This document shows, piece by piece, positions 8,015 to 17,290 of a DNA stretch of 49,896 nt. Positions within the stretch are counted from its first letter, which is position 1, and every line of letters starts with the position of its first letter. The notes beneath the pieces are model-generated. The model ran no database searches. It was not told the DNA's origin and saw nothing but the letters and a program-made list of their open reading frames with translations. The stretch covers positions 1-49,896 of the forward strand of contig JAFQMD010000032.1 of the NCBI GenBank assembly GCA_017396365.1. Reading direction: 5' to 3'. Made by a program: the position numbers and the translations under genes. The stretch comes from Clostridia bacterium. Its GTDB lineage: Bacteria; Bacillota; Clostridia; Christensenellales; Borkfalkiaceae.

Positions 8015-8956
8015 TTAACTAAAAAATTCTTCTATTGCAAGTTTTATTGATTTTGTGTCTTTATACGTAAAAAGCCTTTGTTTAAGTTCGGACGAGTTTT
8101 TCTCGCCCTTAAGATAAAGGCATAGTTGTTTTCTAAAAATTACGGATACGGTTTTATCGTCGTATTTTGTCAAAAGTCGGTCTATATGTTCTTTAATTAA
8201 CTCTTTTTTGCTAATTTTAACGTCTTTTCCTAAAAGTTCGGCAAAGAGCCAAGGGCGTTCTAATGCGCCACGCGCAATCATAATTCCGTCAGCGCCAGTG
8301 CTTGCCATAATCTTTTCAGCGTCTTGTTTAGTAAAAATTCCGCCGTTTGCAATTATCGGTACGCTCGATACCGATTTTGCATTTTCAATTTCTTGATAAT
8401 TTACTTCGCCCGCATAGATTTTATCTCTCGTTCTACCGTGAACGGTAACCATTTGCGCTCCGCCGTTTACGACTGCTTTTACAAAGTCTTTTGTAATAAA
8501 TTTTCCGTCCGTCAAACCTATTCGCATTTTACACGTTATAGGTTTTCCACTTTTTGAACACTCGTAAATAATTTTTTCGGCAAGCGACGGGTTGTTTAGT
8601 AAGGCGCTACCTTCGCCGTTGTTAAAAATCTTAGGCATAGGGCAACCGAAATTGACGTCGATAATATCAAACGCAGAAAGAGCGTCGCTTTCAACGGCGC
8701 TACGCATAATTTGTGGGTCGTTGCCAAAAATTTGCGCGCACTTAATTTTTTCGTCGCTCGTAGTAAAGAGTAAATCTTTCGTGTTTTCGTTGTCGTACAA
8801 AAGTCCTTTGCAACTTACCATTTCGGTAAAGGTAAGCCCTGCGCCGAATTTTATGCAAATTTGGCGCATTGCAAAATCTGAAAAACCTGCAAGTGGCGCT
8901 AAAAACAAGTTGTTCGGTGTTTTAAATTTTCCTATTTTAATTTTTTTTAGTAGCAT
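8015..8956 (-). CDS. dusB: tRNA-dihydrouridine synthase, DusB type
   Basis: FMN- and NADPH-dependent enzyme that reduces uridines in the D-loop of tRNA. It has the N-terminal LAPLAGFSDFAMR flavin segment, QIFGNDP, the active-site cysteine in DVNFGCPMPKI (about C105), CKMRIG, TVHGRTR, and the phosphate-binding ANGGI and GADGIMIARGA segments. At 313 residues it has the usual length. I chose the ATG at 8956 because it matches the family N-terminus; a TTG five codons earlier is possible. Its start overlaps the end of the yabN/mazG gene by 20 bases, so translation is probably coupled. Confidence 0.93.
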   Translation of the reverse strand: MLLKKIKIGKFKTPNNLFLAPLAGFSDFAMRQICIKFGAGLTFTEMVSCKGLLYDNENTKDLLFTTSDEKIKCAQIFGNDPQIMRSAVESDALSAFDIIDVNFGCPMPKIFNNGEGSALLNNPSLAEKIIYECSKSGKPITCKMRIGLTDGKFITKDFVKAVVNGGAQMVTVHGRTRDKIYAGEVNYQEIENAKSVSSVPIIANGGIFTKQDAEKIMASTGADGIMIARGALERPWLFAELLGKDVKISKKELIKEHIDRLLTKYDDKTVSVIFRKQLCLYLKGEKNSSELKQRLFTYKDTKSIKLAIEEFFS

Positions 8957-10340
8957 TGTAGTAGTCGTCAATCTCTTTTGCAGAGAGATCTTTAATGTTT
9001 TTTCCGTCTTGTAAAATAAGCGACTCGGTCTTTTTAAACCTTCTTATAAACTTATCGGTAGAAAGGTTTAAAATTTCTTCGCTTTCAAGCCCCGAAAGTC
9101 TTGCAAGGCTAACGATAGCAAACAAAAGGTCGCCGAGTTCTTCGGCAAGGTTTACACCGTCGTTGTTAAGGCATTCTTTAACTTCTAAAAGTTCTTCTTT
9201 TACCTTTTCAAAAACTGCCGATGCGCTTTCAAAGTCCATATTGAACTTTTTAGCCCTTGAGCCCACTTTTTGCGCTCTCATAAGAGCAGGGAAGTTTTTA
9301 GGAACTGAGTCGAGATACTCTCCGCCCGATTCAAAACCCTTTTCTTTTTGCTTGTTTTTATCCCAAATTTCAAGCGCGTTTTCGGCGCTACTCGCCTTGT
9401 CCGTTCCAAAAATATGAGTATGTCTTTCAATGAGTTTAGAGCATATTCCGCTCACTACGTCTCTAACTGTAAAAGAATTTCTTTCTTCGGCAAAAATAGA
9501 AGTGAAAACCGATTGTAAAATCAAGTCGCCCGACTCTTCAAGCATGCCGTCCTCGTCGTTTCTGTTTATCGTATCGACGAGTTCGTACGCTTCTTCTAAG
9601 ATGTCTTTTCTAATGCTTTCTTTTGTTTGCGCTCTATCCCAAGGACAACCGTTTTCAGAGCGTAAAACTTTAACTATAGTATGTAAATCGTCAAAATCAA
9701 ACCTTGTTTTTTGGATTAAGTCAACCTTATCTACGACGATTGCTGAAGAGTAATCAAAGTCGTTATCAAAGTCGTATTCGTAGAGTTTTATTTTTGAAAA
9801 ATTGCCGTTTTTGAACTTATAGACGGGGATTTCATCTCCAAAGCGGTCGCCAAGCGCAAGTTTTACTTCGCTTGCTAAAAACTGATTATCAACGTCGTAA
9901 ACGACGAGTGGGAGAGAAAGCGAGCAATTTTTCACGTCGTATGCAGAGCAAGCGGTGTAGTTAGAGAAAATCCCTACTTTTGAAAGTATCGAGTCGGCTT
10001 TTGAAACTCCTGCAATAACTTCAACCGATTTTTTCTTTTTTAAAATTATAGAGCACGAAACGTCGTCTGTTACGTTGCCGTCGACGAGATAAACTACGTC
10101 TTGAGTTTTGCTTGCGTCCAAAACGACCTTTGCTAAATTCTTTGAAAGGGTATCAAAATTTTTAGATTTTTGATAGACGTAGTCCAAAGTTTCTACGTTA
10201 AAGCCTAAATCTAAAACGCTTTTTCCAGCAACTGAAAGCGCAGTTCTTAAAAAGACTTTCTTAGCGTTTTTTATCGCTTGATACGCTTTGAGCGAAAGGT
10301 CGTCTTTTTGAATTCCTATTCCAACTAAAGTTATTTTCAT
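8937..10340 (-). CDS. mazG: YabN-type fusion: tetrapyrrole-methylase-like + MazG pyrophosphatase
   Basis: Two-domain protein. Residues 1 to about 205 have the fold of SAM-dependent tetrapyrrole methylases (VGIGIQKDDLSLKAYQAIKNAKKVFLRT). Residues from about 215 to 450 form a MazG NTP pyrophosphohydrolase (LRSENGCPWDRAQT, the metal-binding ILEEAYELVD, LEESGDLILQ, then RAQKVGSRAKK and a second EExxE-like LAEELGDLLF). MazG removes non-canonical or excess nucleoside triphosphates; the role of the methylase-like half is unclear. The same fusion is YabN of Bacillus, where it also follows spoVT and yabM. Its start lies inside the end of the flippase gene, an 80-base overlap. Confidence 0.9.
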   Translation of the reverse strand: MKITLVGIGIQKDDLSLKAYQAIKNAKKVFLRTALSVAGKSVLDLGFNVETLDYVYQKSKNFDTLSKNLAKVVLDASKTQDVVYLVDGNVTDDVSCSIILKKKKSVEVIAGVSKADSILSKVGIFSNYTACSAYDVKNCSLSLPLVVYDVDNQFLASEVKLALGDRFGDEIPVYKFKNGNFSKIKLYEYDFDNDFDYSSAIVVDKVDLIQKTRFDFDDLHTIVKVLRSENGCPWDRAQTKESIRKDILEEAYELVDTINRNDEDGMLEESGDLILQSVFTSIFAEERNSFTVRDVVSGICSKLIERHTHIFGTDKASSAENALEIWDKNKQKEKGFESGGEYLDSVPKNFPALMRAQKVGSRAKKFNMDFESASAVFEKVKEELLEVKECLNNDGVNLAEELGDLLFAIVSLARLSGLESEEILNLSTDKFIRRFKKTESLILQDGKNIKDLSAKEIDDYYNATKKN

Positions 10341-11688
10341 TGCTAACTCTCTCTTTATATAAGATATAAATAATATATAACAAAATCAAAAAAACTGCAA
10401 CAAAATAACAAGCCATATCAGAATATATAACTCCAAAAATATTAAAATAAGGATTTTTTAGTAGTAAAACCTGCATTATCAATTTTACTATAACGCCTAC
10501 GCTTAAAAATACGCACGGCGCAAACGGCTTGCCTACTGCAATTAGACAGGAGTTTAGTGTTTGCAAAAGTGAAAGTCCGACGATTGTAAAAAACGAAAGA
10601 GATAAAAGAGAAGAAGTTATTTGTTTTTCGCTTTGACTAAGACTTGAAAACAGTATTTTCGTAACGGTTGGAGAGAAAAAGAAAAGGACTATTCCAGCAA
10701 TGCACGACAAAAACAAAGTTGTAGAAACCGCTTTTAAAAAATCATCTTTAATTTTTATAAAATCGCCGTTTTTAACAGAGCGAGAAATTTGGGGAAGAGC
10801 GGAAACGGCAACAGCGTAGCAAATCGCCACGGGAACGTTAACTACCGACTCTACGCTACCCGTGTAAATGCCGTAAAGAGAAGTTGCATTGTTTGAATAT
10901 TTAGACAAAAAATTGACTATTGTAAAACTGTCGAAAACCCTTGCGACAGGAAGAATTAAAGTTGATAGAGAAATAGGTAAAAGTGTGGCTATAAGTCGTT
11001 TATACGATAAAATAAAGGTGTTTCCACGCGGTTTTCCGTCAAGTTTAAATCTTATAAAAAGGTAGATAAGAGTAACCGCTTCGCCAGCCGTTACGGCAAG
11101 GCAAGCAAGTCCGCCTTTAAGTTCTGGAGAGCCGTCTATAAAATAGCATAGAAATAAACCGACGCCAAGTTTTACAGCCTGTTCGGTTATTTGCGAAATC
11201 GCCGTTGGGAGCATATTTAGTTTGCCTTGAAAATAACCCCTTAAGCACGAAATTACCGAAACTAAAAAGACCGACGGGGAAAGTAAAATATAGGCGAGCG
11301 TAGCCCCTTCGTTTCCTTGCGACGACGCAATGTTAAAGGAAAAAACGCTCATAAGCAAACTGCCTATAAGCCCTATGGGAATAAAAAGTGAAAGCGATTT
11401 TTTTAATACTCCGCTTTGTCCGTAACCGCTTGAAACGAGTTTTGCAATAGCCGACGGAACTCCCGTTGACGAAAAGGTGAGTAGTAGGCAATAAACGGGA
11501 AACGCCGTTTGATATACTCCAAGTCCTTCGCTTTTTAATAAGGAAGTTAGCGGAATGCGATAGAGCGCGCCCAAAATCTTGGTTATTAGTCCGCCTATCG
11601 CCAACACGCTCGCGCCTTTTATAAGTCCGTCGCTACTTTTTTCTCGGCGTAAGGATTTTTTGTTGTCTGCGTTACTTATCGTTATCAT
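10261..11688 (-). CDS. MOP-superfamily polysaccharide flippase, YabM/SpoVB-like
   Basis: An integral membrane protein of 475 residues with about 12-14 hydrophobic segments and the N-terminal signature KGASVLAIGGLITKILGALYRIPLTSLL shared by SpoVB, MurJ and Wzx-type lipid-linked sugar flippases. GLGVYQTAFPVY and RGYFQGKLNM are further family marks. It probably moves a lipid-linked cell-wall or spore-cortex precursor across the membrane. The ATG overlaps the spoVT stop (ATGA), so translation is coupled. The charged last ~35 residues overlap the next gene by 80 bases in another frame. The place between spoVT and yabN matches Bacillus yabM. Confidence 0.85.
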   Translation of the reverse strand: MITISNADNKKSLRREKSSDGLIKGASVLAIGGLITKILGALYRIPLTSLLKSEGLGVYQTAFPVYCLLLTFSSTGVPSAIAKLVSSGYGQSGVLKKSLSLFIPIGLIGSLLMSVFSFNIASSQGNEGATLAYILLSPSVFLVSVISCLRGYFQGKLNMLPTAISQITEQAVKLGVGLFLCYFIDGSPELKGGLACLAVTAGEAVTLIYLFIRFKLDGKPRGNTFILSYKRLIATLLPISLSTLILPVARVFDSFTIVNFLSKYSNNATSLYGIYTGSVESVVNVPVAICYAVAVSALPQISRSVKNGDFIKIKDDFLKAVSTTLFLSCIAGIVLFFFSPTVTKILFSSLSQSEKQITSSLLSLSFFTIVGLSLLQTLNSCLIAVGKPFAPCVFLSVGVIVKLIMQVLLLKNPYFNIFGVIYSDMACYFVAVFLILLYIIYILYKERVSNENNFSWNRNSKRRPFAQSVSSDKKR

Positions 11689-12230
11689 TTAAATCTTCTT
11701 GCAAGCACCGTGCGCGACAATTCGGCAAGGTCAACGTCTTTACTTGATATTTGGTCTTGTCTATTTCTACTGCACATAATAATTGAGCCGACGCCCTCGT
11801 CTTCGAAAATTATAGGGATAACGAGTTGGTTGTAGTAACCGAAACCCTCGTCGTTTTCAAGTGGAATAATCGTTTGCCCGTCGTCAAAATTGCAAATTAA
11901 CGTTTGTTTTTGGCTAATTAGCCTGCTTATTTTTTGAGAAATGGGTTTTCCTAAAAGGTCTTTCACGCAGTTTCCACTTGCCGACAAAAACTCGTCTTTA
12001 TCGGTTAAATACACGCATTTTCCCGTTTTTGCAAAGAGAGCGTACGTAATTTCGTCGCCAAGCCCGTCCATATTTGAAAGTGGGGAGTATTTTTTTAGTA
12101 TAATTCCGTCTTTTTCGGTAAAAATTTCTATGGGGTCGCCCTCGGAAACGTTAAAAATTTTTCTAATTTCCTTTGGTATTACGACTCTGCCTAAAACGTC
12201 AACTCTCCTGACAATTCCTGTTGCTTTCAT
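11685..12230 (-). CDS. spoVT: SpoVT-like AbrB-family regulator with GAF domain
   Basis: A transcription factor of 181 residues. Residues 1-50 form the AbrB/MazE swapped-hairpin DNA-binding domain with the highly characteristic MKATGIVRRVDVLGRVVIPKEIR and EGDPIEIF. The rest (about 55-180) fits the SpoVT GAF-like sensor domain (VIPIIFEDEGVGSIIMCSR). In Bacillus, SpoVT tunes late forespore genes under sigma-G. Here it heads the long minus-strand operon and is divergent from hrcA. The ribosome-binding site is AAAGGAGAAAAG. I found no clear sigma-G promoter, so forespore control is only an inference. The gene suggests sporulation ancestry. Confidence 0.92.
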   Translation of the reverse strand: MKATGIVRRVDVLGRVVIPKEIRKIFNVSEGDPIEIFTEKDGIILKKYSPLSNMDGLGDEITYALFAKTGKCVYLTDKDEFLSASGNCVKDLLGKPISQKISRLISQKQTLICNFDDGQTIIPLENDEGFGYYNQLVIPIIFEDEGVGSIIMCSRNRQDQISSKDVDLAELSRTVLARRFK

Positions 12231-12410
12231 ATATCTTTTCTCCTTTTTTATTTAGTTATGTAACGTTTCCTATCGTTTTCGTGTAAACGTTTTAAGTATT
12301 TCCATTTATATAAAAGGATATACAAAACTTTATAAATTTACCAAATTTTACTTGTTAAAAATGAATAAATTGTGAAAATTAAAAAATTTAAAAAAAATAT
12401 TGTTCTAAAG

Positions 12411-12439
12411 TTGACAAAGATGGAAATATATCTTATAAT
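12411..12439 (+). promoter_or_regulatory. Sigma-A promoter of the hrcA operon
   Basis: TTGACA at 12411-12416, a 17-bp spacer and TATAAT at 12434-12439, both perfect matches. The CIRCE operator begins 11 bases downstream, covering the transcription start. Confidence 0.93.
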
Positions 12440-12449
12440 AGGTTTGAAA

Positions 12450-12476
12450 TTAGCAGTCAAACAAAAAGAGTGCTAA
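12450..12476 (+). promoter_or_regulatory. CIRCE operator (HrcA binding site)
   Basis: TTAGCAGTC-N9-GAGTGCTAA. The consensus is TTAGCACTC-N9-GAGTGCTAA, so only one left-arm base differs (C to G). It lies between the promoter and hrcA, as expected for HrcA autorepression released on heat shock. Confidence 0.95.
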
Positions 12477-12501
12477 CAAACAAAACCAAGGAGTGCCAAG
12501 T

Positions 12502-13524
12502 ATGGAACTTTCCGAAAGGAAGAAAAAGATTTTACAGCACGTCGTTGACGATTATATCGAAACTGCCGTACCCGTTTCGTCGAAAAGCCTTACTGAAAGG
12601 CATTTATCGAATATAAGTTCGGCAACCGTAAGAAACGAACTTTCTGCTTTGGAAGAACTTGGGTATTTAACCCAACTTCACACTTCGTCTGGAAGAGTTC
12701 CGTCTGCCGAGGCGTACAAACTTTACGTAAGCGACCTTATGGTAAAAAATAAGTTGAGCGATAAAGAACTCGATTATATAAAGAAAGTCTTTTTAGAAAA
12801 GGCGGATAATTTGGAAGAAGTTATCAAAAACACTACCAAGGTTATTAGCGAACTTACTTCTTTAACGTCGGTGGGCGTAGTAAGTCCCGACGTTGGCGAA
12901 AAGATAAAAGTAATCAAGTTTTTCCGTTATAAACCGGATACCGCGCTCGTTTTAATAGTTACCGAAAGGCGACTTTTAAAGGATAATTATATCAGCGTTC
13001 CCGAAACTATGACCGACGAGCAGTTGGTCGAGGCGGAAACGGTGCTTAGTAAACTTTGCGCTGAGAGAAGTTTTGAAGAAGTTTGCAATATCAAAGATGA
13101 TATAAGTAGCGAGTTTTCGGGTTATAAAAACATCTTTTTAAATCTCGTCGAAGCCCTTAAAGTTTATATGACGGTTAAAGAGTCGGACGTCGTTTTAGAA
13201 GGCGAAGATAAGATTTTAAATCATCCCGAATACGCCGATATCAATAAAATTAGAAACTTTTTATCGGTCGTAACGCAAAAAGACAAGGTTATGACTCTTC
13301 TTAGCGGAGACGGTAGGGATATAAAGATAAACGTTAAAATCGGTACGGACGGATACGAGGAAATACCTGACGATTGTTCGCTCGTTACGGCGACTTATTC
13401 GGCAAACGGTGTAAAAATCGGCACTTACGGCGTAATAGGACCTATAAGAATGGACTATCAAAAGGTCGTTGCCGTACTTGAGAACGTAGGTAAAATTTTA
13501 GAAAGTATATTGACTAATAGGTAA
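12502..13524 (+). CDS. hrcA: Heat-inducible transcription repressor HrcA
   Basis: Repressor of class I heat-shock genes that binds CIRCE and whose folding depends on GroEL. It has an N-terminal winged helix (LSERKKKILQHVVDDYIETAVPVSSKSL, then ISSATVRNELSALEELGYL and HTSSGRVPS) and a C-terminal dimer/GAF-like part ending in VIGPIRMDYQKVVAVLENV. At 340 residues it has full length. I use the ATG at 12502, which has AAGGAG eight bases before it; the in-frame GTG at 12493 overlaps that ribosome-binding site. It is the first gene of hrcA-grpE-dnaK-dnaJ and is controlled by the CIRCE just upstream. Confidence 0.96.
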   Translation: MELSERKKKILQHVVDDYIETAVPVSSKSLTERHLSNISSATVRNELSALEELGYLTQLHTSSGRVPSAEAYKLYVSDLMVKNKLSDKELDYIKKVFLEKADNLEEVIKNTTKVISELTSLTSVGVVSPDVGEKIKVIKFFRYKPDTALVLIVTERRLLKDNYISVPETMTDEQLVEAETVLSKLCAERSFEEVCNIKDDISSEFSGYKNIFLNLVEALKVYMTVKESDVVLEGEDKILNHPEYADINKIRNFLSVVTQKDKVMTLLSGDGRDIKINVKIGTDGYEEIPDDCSLVTATYSANGVKIGTYGVIGPIRMDYQKVVAVLENVGKILESILTNR

Positions 13525-13527
13525 ATC

Positions 13528-14073
13528 ATGGCATATAAGAAAGACAAAAAAGAAAATCAAGAAAAAGTGGAAGAAAAAGAAAGCGAAAAGGCTGAAGAAG
13601 TAGATTTTCAAGCGAGAATAACCGAACTTGAAAAACAAAACGCCGACCTTACTATAAAGTGTGAAGAGTTCCAAAAGGACTATTTAAGAGCAAGGGCTGA
13701 TTGTGAAAACGTAAGAAAACACAAGGGCGAAGAAGTAAGGCGCGCTTATGAAGAAGGTAAAACCGAAACCGTTGAAAAAATACTCGGTATCGGCGATAGT
13801 TTGGATTGGGCGCTTAAAATGCCACTCGACGACAAGACGAGAGAGGGTATTGAAATGCTCCTTAAAAAATATCACGAAACGCTTGCAAATTTAGGAGTCG
13901 TCGAATTTACTCCCGAAGTAGGAACGCCTTTTGATCCTAACACGGCAAATGCAGTAATGCAAATGGACGGAGAAGACGGTGAAGAGAGCGGAAATATAAA
14001 GCAAGTTTTCGGTAGGGGTTATAAACTCGGTGAAAAGGTTATAAGGTATGCTCAAGTAACCGTTGTAAAATAA
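13528..14073 (+). CDS. grpE: Nucleotide exchange factor GrpE
   Basis: Co-chaperone that releases ADP from DnaK. It has a Lys/Glu-rich low-complexity N-terminus, a long coiled coil (about residues 28-95, [19 protein letters not shown]), and the conserved C-terminal beta wing [18 protein letters not shown] and [22 protein letters not shown]. At 181 residues it is typical. It begins three bases after hrcA stops, so the two are translated together. The 106-base gap to dnaK holds a small hairpin (CCACT-AAA-AGTGG at 14130-14142). Confidence 0.96.
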   Translation: MAYKKDKKENQEKVEEKESEKAEEVDFQARITELEKQNADLTIKCEEFQKDYLRARADCENVRKHKGEEVRRAYEEGKTETVEKILGIGDSLDWALKMPLDDKTREGIEMLLKKYHETLANLGVVEFTPEVGTPFDPNTANAVMQMDGEDGEESGNIKQVFGRGYKLGEKVIRYAQVTVVK

Positions 14074-14179
14074 GACTATTAAAGCGAAAAGCATTGATTT
14101 CAATTCAAAATTTTTAAACAAGTTAAAAACCACTAAAAGTGGCAATTATATAAAGTTAAACATCAAAAGGAGATATATT

Positions 14180-15979
14180 ATGGCAAAAGTAATAGGTATT
14201 GACTTAGGAACGACTAACTCATGCGTAGCAGTTATGGAAGGCGGTGAACCCGTCGTTATTGCTAACGCCGAAGGTTCAAGAACTACTCCATCAGTAGTAG
14301 GTTTTCAAAAAGACGGAGAAAGACTCGTAGGTCAAGTTGCAAAGCGTCAAGCAGTTGCAAACGGCGACAGAACGGTTATCTCTATCAAAAGACATATGGG
14401 AAGTGATTACAAAGTAAAAGTTGACGATAAAAATTATTCCCCACAAGAGATTTCGGCAATGATTTTAACTAAACTTAAAAAGGATGCCGAAGCATATCTT
14501 GGCGAAACGGTTAAAGACGCAGTTATTACTTGTCCTGCATACTTTACCGACAGTCAACGTCAAGCAACTAAAGACGCTGGTAAAATTGCAGGTCTTAACG
14601 TTTTGAGAATTATCAACGAGCCGACGGCAGCCGCTCTTGCATACGGTCTTGACAAAGATACTACTTCTCACAAAGTTATGATTTACGACCTTGGTGGCGG
14701 AACGTTCGACGTATCGATTCTCGATATCGGCGACGGTGTTTTTGAAGTTTTAGCAACGAGCGGTAACAATATGCTCGGCGGTGACGACTTCGACCAAAGA
14801 GTAATGGATTATATCGTTGCAGACTTTAAGGCAAAAGAAGGTATTGACCTTTCTAAAGACAAAATGGCAATGCAAAGAATTAAAGAGGCTGCAGAAAAGG
14901 CAAAGATTGAACTTTCTGGTATGAGTTCAACAAACATCAATCTTCCTTTCATTACTGCAGATGCAACAGGTCCTAAGCACTTAGACGTAAATCTTACAAA
15001 AGATAAGTTCGACACTATGACTGCCGACCTTGTTGAAAAGACCAAAGAGCCTATGAGAAAGGCTATGAAAGACGCAGGACTTTCTTATTCTGATATAGCA
15101 AAGGTAATTTTAGTCGGTGGTTCAACCCGTATTCCTGCGGTTGTTGAAGCGGTTAAGCACGAAACTGGAAAAGAGCCTTTCAAAGGTATCAATCCAGACG
15201 AATGCGTAGCAATCGGCGCTGCCGTTCAAGGCGGTGTATTGACGGGCGAAGTTAAAGACGTTCTTCTTCTCGACGTAACTCCACTTTCTCTCGGTATCGA
15301 AACTTTGGGTGGCGTATTTACCAAACTTATCGATAGAAATACGACTATTCCTGTAAAGAAATCTCAAGTTTTCTCAACTGCTGCAGACAATCAACCTGAA
15401 GTTACTATTCACGTTTTGCAAGGTGAAAGACAGTTTGCAAAGGACAACAAGAGTCTTGGTCAATTTAATCTTGGAGGAATTGCTCCTGCGCCAAGGGGTA
15501 TTCCACAAATCGAAGTAACTTTCGATATCGACGCAAACGGCATAGTTCACGTTACCGCAAAAGACCTTGGAACTCAAAAGGCAGCCGACATCACTATCAC
15601 TTCGTCAACAAACCTTTCCGACGCTGACATTGATAAGGCTGTTAAAGAAGCGGAAATGTACGAAGAAGAAGACAAGAAGAGAAAAGAAGCGGTTGAAAAT
15701 AGAAATAAACTCGACAGCCTTATTTTCCAAGTAGAAAAAACTGTTAAAGATAGCGGAGATAAGATTTCCGACGACGACAAGGCTATCGTTGAAAAGGCAG
15801 TAAAAGAGGCAAAGGAAGAACTTGCGTCTGAAGATAACGACAGAATTGTAAAGGCAACTGAAAAATTGTCTAACGACGTTCAAGGCGTATTTACAAAACT
15901 TTATCAACAAGCGCAAGGCGCAGGCGCTCCAAACGGCGACGCAACTAGCGACGACGGAGACACTGAATTCCATCAATAA
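14180..15979 (+). CDS. dnaK: Chaperone DnaK (Hsp70)
   Basis: ATP-driven chaperone for unfolded proteins. The ATPase domain shows [14 protein letters not shown] at the start, [25 protein letters not shown] and [10 protein letters not shown]. The substrate-binding domain starts around residue 365 with [14 protein letters not shown] and is followed by a helical lid. The tail is Gly/Asp-rich and ends in DTEFHQ rather than the EEVD of eukaryotes. At 599 residues it has Gram-positive length, without the insertion of proteobacterial DnaK. The ribosome-binding site is AAAAGGAGATATATT. It lies in the CIRCE-controlled operon with its partners GrpE and DnaJ. Confidence 0.98.
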   Translation: MAKVIGIDLGTTNSCVAVMEGGEPVVIANAEGSRTTPSVVGFQKDGERLVGQVAKRQAVANGDRTVISIKRHMGSDYKVKVDDKNYSPQEISAMILTKLKKDAEAYLGETVKDAVITCPAYFTDSQRQATKDAGKIAGLNVLRIINEPTAAALAYGLDKDTTSHKVMIYDLGGGTFDVSILDIGDGVFEVLATSGNNMLGGDDFDQRVMDYIVADFKAKEGIDLSKDKMAMQRIKEAAEKAKIELSGMSSTNINLPFITADATGPKHLDVNLTKDKFDTMTADLVEKTKEPMRKAMKDAGLSYSDIAKVILVGGSTRIPAVVEAVKHETGKEPFKGINPDECVAIGAAVQGGVLTGEVKDVLLLDVTPLSLGIETLGGVFTKLIDRNTTIPVKKSQVFSTAADNQPEVTIHVLQGERQFAKDNKSLGQFNLGGIAPAPRGIPQIEVTFDIDANGIVHVTAKDLGTQKAADITITSSTNLSDADIDKAVKEAEMYEEEDKKRKEAVENRNKLDSLIFQVEKTVKDSGDKISDDDKAIVEKAVKEAKEELASEDNDRIVKATEKLSNDVQGVFTKLYQQAQGAGAPNGDATSDDGDTEFHQ

Positions 15980-15987
15980 AATCAAAT

Positions 15988-16000
15988 AATCGACTTATAG
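15988..16000. repeat. Copy 3 of the TAATCGACTTATA dispersed repeat
   Basis: The exact 13-mer lies in the 70-base gap between dnaK and dnaJ, just before an intercistronic hairpin. Confidence 0.7.
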
Positions 16001-16005
16001 ATAGG

Positions 16006-16033
16006 GTAATAAGGCAGTTTTCTGCCTTATTAC
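16006..16033 (+). promoter_or_regulatory. Intercistronic hairpin between dnaK and dnaJ
   Basis: A perfect 12-bp stem, GTAATAAGGCAG with its complement, around TTTT. No T-run follows, so it is more likely an RNA-stability or processing element than a full terminator. It may lower DnaJ levels relative to DnaK. Confidence 0.6.
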
Positions 16034-16049
16034 GCATATAGAGGACATA

Positions 16050-17204
16050 ATGGCAAAAAATCATTACGAAACGCTTGGCGTTCAAAAAACCGCCACGCAA
16101 GACGAGATAAAGTCTGCTTATAGAAAACTTGCTCGCCAATATCACCCCGACCTTCATCCAAACGACGAAGAGTGCGCTAAAAAGTTTAAAGAGATAAACG
16201 AGGCGAACGAAATTCTTTCCGATCCCGACAAAAGAAAGCAATACGACTTTGAACTTGAAAATCCGGGCGCTGGTAGTTTTGGTGGCTTTGGCGGTTTTGG
16301 TGGCGGTCAAGGCGGTTTTGGCGGAGGAGGCTTTTCGAGTATTTTCGACGACTTGATGGGCGGATTTTTCGGCGGTGGCGGAAGAGAAGATTCTACTTCA
16401 AAGGCTGGTAAGAGCATAAAAATCGATTTAGATTTATCTTTCCTTGACGCTGCGAAAGGTTGCAAAAAAGAAGTTAAATACGTTCGTGACGAGCCGTGTA
16501 AAGCGTGTAGGTCAACGGGCGCGAAAAACGGAACTGCATATACGCCTTGTTCAAAATGTAACGGCGAAGGAACTATTCAGTACGTAAATAGCAACGGTTT
16601 TTTCAGAACGGTGTCGAGAAAAGCGTGCGACGCGTGTAGCGGAAAAGGTAAGATTATTCAAGAGAGATGCTCGTCGTGCAATGGAAAAGGCTATCAAAAG
16701 ACTACCACGACCGTTAATTTGGATATACCTGCAGGAGCAGATACGGGTAGTTATATGCAAAAACGTGGGTTTGGAAACGCTTCTCCGTTCGGTGGACCAG
16801 CCGGCGATTTAATCGTTGAGTTTAGAGTTTTACCCCATAAAATTTTTAAGAGAAAGAACTTTAATTTATACGTGGATTTACCTATCGACTATAAAACTGC
16901 CGTTTTAGGCGGTAAGGTTAAAGTGCCGACTTTAGACGAAACTATCGAAATTGAAATTCCAGAAGGAACTGAACACGGCACTCAACTTTTAGTTAGAAAT
17001 AAAGGTATAAAAACCCAAAGGGGAACGGGACACCTTTACGTAAACGTACTTATCGAAATTCCAACAAGACTTTCTAAAAAGCAGAAACAAATGCTCGAGG
17101 ACTTTGATGAAAGCGTTGAAATTAAACAATGTGAGAATATGAAAAAGTATTCTGATAGCGTAGAGTCTCTTTACGGTGATAAACCTTACAAAAAGAAAAA
17201 ATAA
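16050..17204 (+). CDS. dnaJ: Chaperone DnaJ (Hsp40)
   Basis: Co-chaperone that delivers clients to DnaK and stimulates its ATPase. The J domain is at residues 4-68 with the essential HPD in YHPDLHPND. A Gly/Phe-rich linker of about 45 residues follows. The zinc-finger region holds four CxxC units (CKAC, CSKC, CDAC, CSSC); the first lacks the usual final CxxCxGxG spacing (CKACRSTG). The C-terminal beta domains include GDLIVEF and the KVPTLDETIEIEIPEGTEHG segment. At 384 residues it is a full class A protein. It closes the heat-shock operon and is followed by a terminator. Confidence 0.97.
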   Translation: MAKNHYETLGVQKTATQDEIKSAYRKLARQYHPDLHPNDEECAKKFKEINEANEILSDPDKRKQYDFELENPGAGSFGGFGGFGGGQGGFGGGGFSSIFDDLMGGFFGGGGREDSTSKAGKSIKIDLDLSFLDAAKGCKKEVKYVRDEPCKACRSTGAKNGTAYTPCSKCNGEGTIQYVNSNGFFRTVSRKACDACSGKGKIIQERCSSCNGKGYQKTTTTVNLDIPAGADTGSYMQKRGFGNASPFGGPAGDLIVEFRVLPHKIFKRKNFNLYVDLPIDYKTAVLGGKVKVPTLDETIEIEIPEGTEHGTQLLVRNKGIKTQRGTGHLYVNVLIEIPTRLSKKQKQMLEDFDESVEIKQCENMKKYSDSVESLYGDKPYKKKK

Positions 17205-17210
17205 AATTAA

Positions 17211-17249
17211 AAAACCTTACCTTTGCGTTTTATAGTGGTAAGGTTTTTT
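17211..17249 (+). terminator. Terminator of the heat-shock operon
   Basis: AAAACCTTACC at 17211-17221 pairs with GGTAAGGTTTT at 17237-17247, followed by more T residues. The loop is 15 bases. Confidence 0.88.
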
Positions 17250-17263
17250 AAATAAAAAGGTTT

Positions 17264-17290
17264 AATAATCGACTTATAAGGCGACTTATA
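17264..17290. repeat. Copy 4 of the TAATCGACTTATA dispersed repeat, doubled
   Basis: TTAATAATCGACTTATA followed at a period of 12 by a second CGACTTATA. It lies between the dnaJ terminator and the stop of the convergent minus-strand gene, which it slightly overlaps. Confidence 0.7.

Noticed and set aside
12240..12300. cre-like sites (TGTAAACGTTTT) upstream of spoVT
   Set aside because: The match to the catabolite-response consensus is incomplete and the region is very A/T-rich.
15574..16310. Open frames antisense to dnaK and dnaJ
   Set aside because: They are shadows of strongly conserved genes on the other strand.
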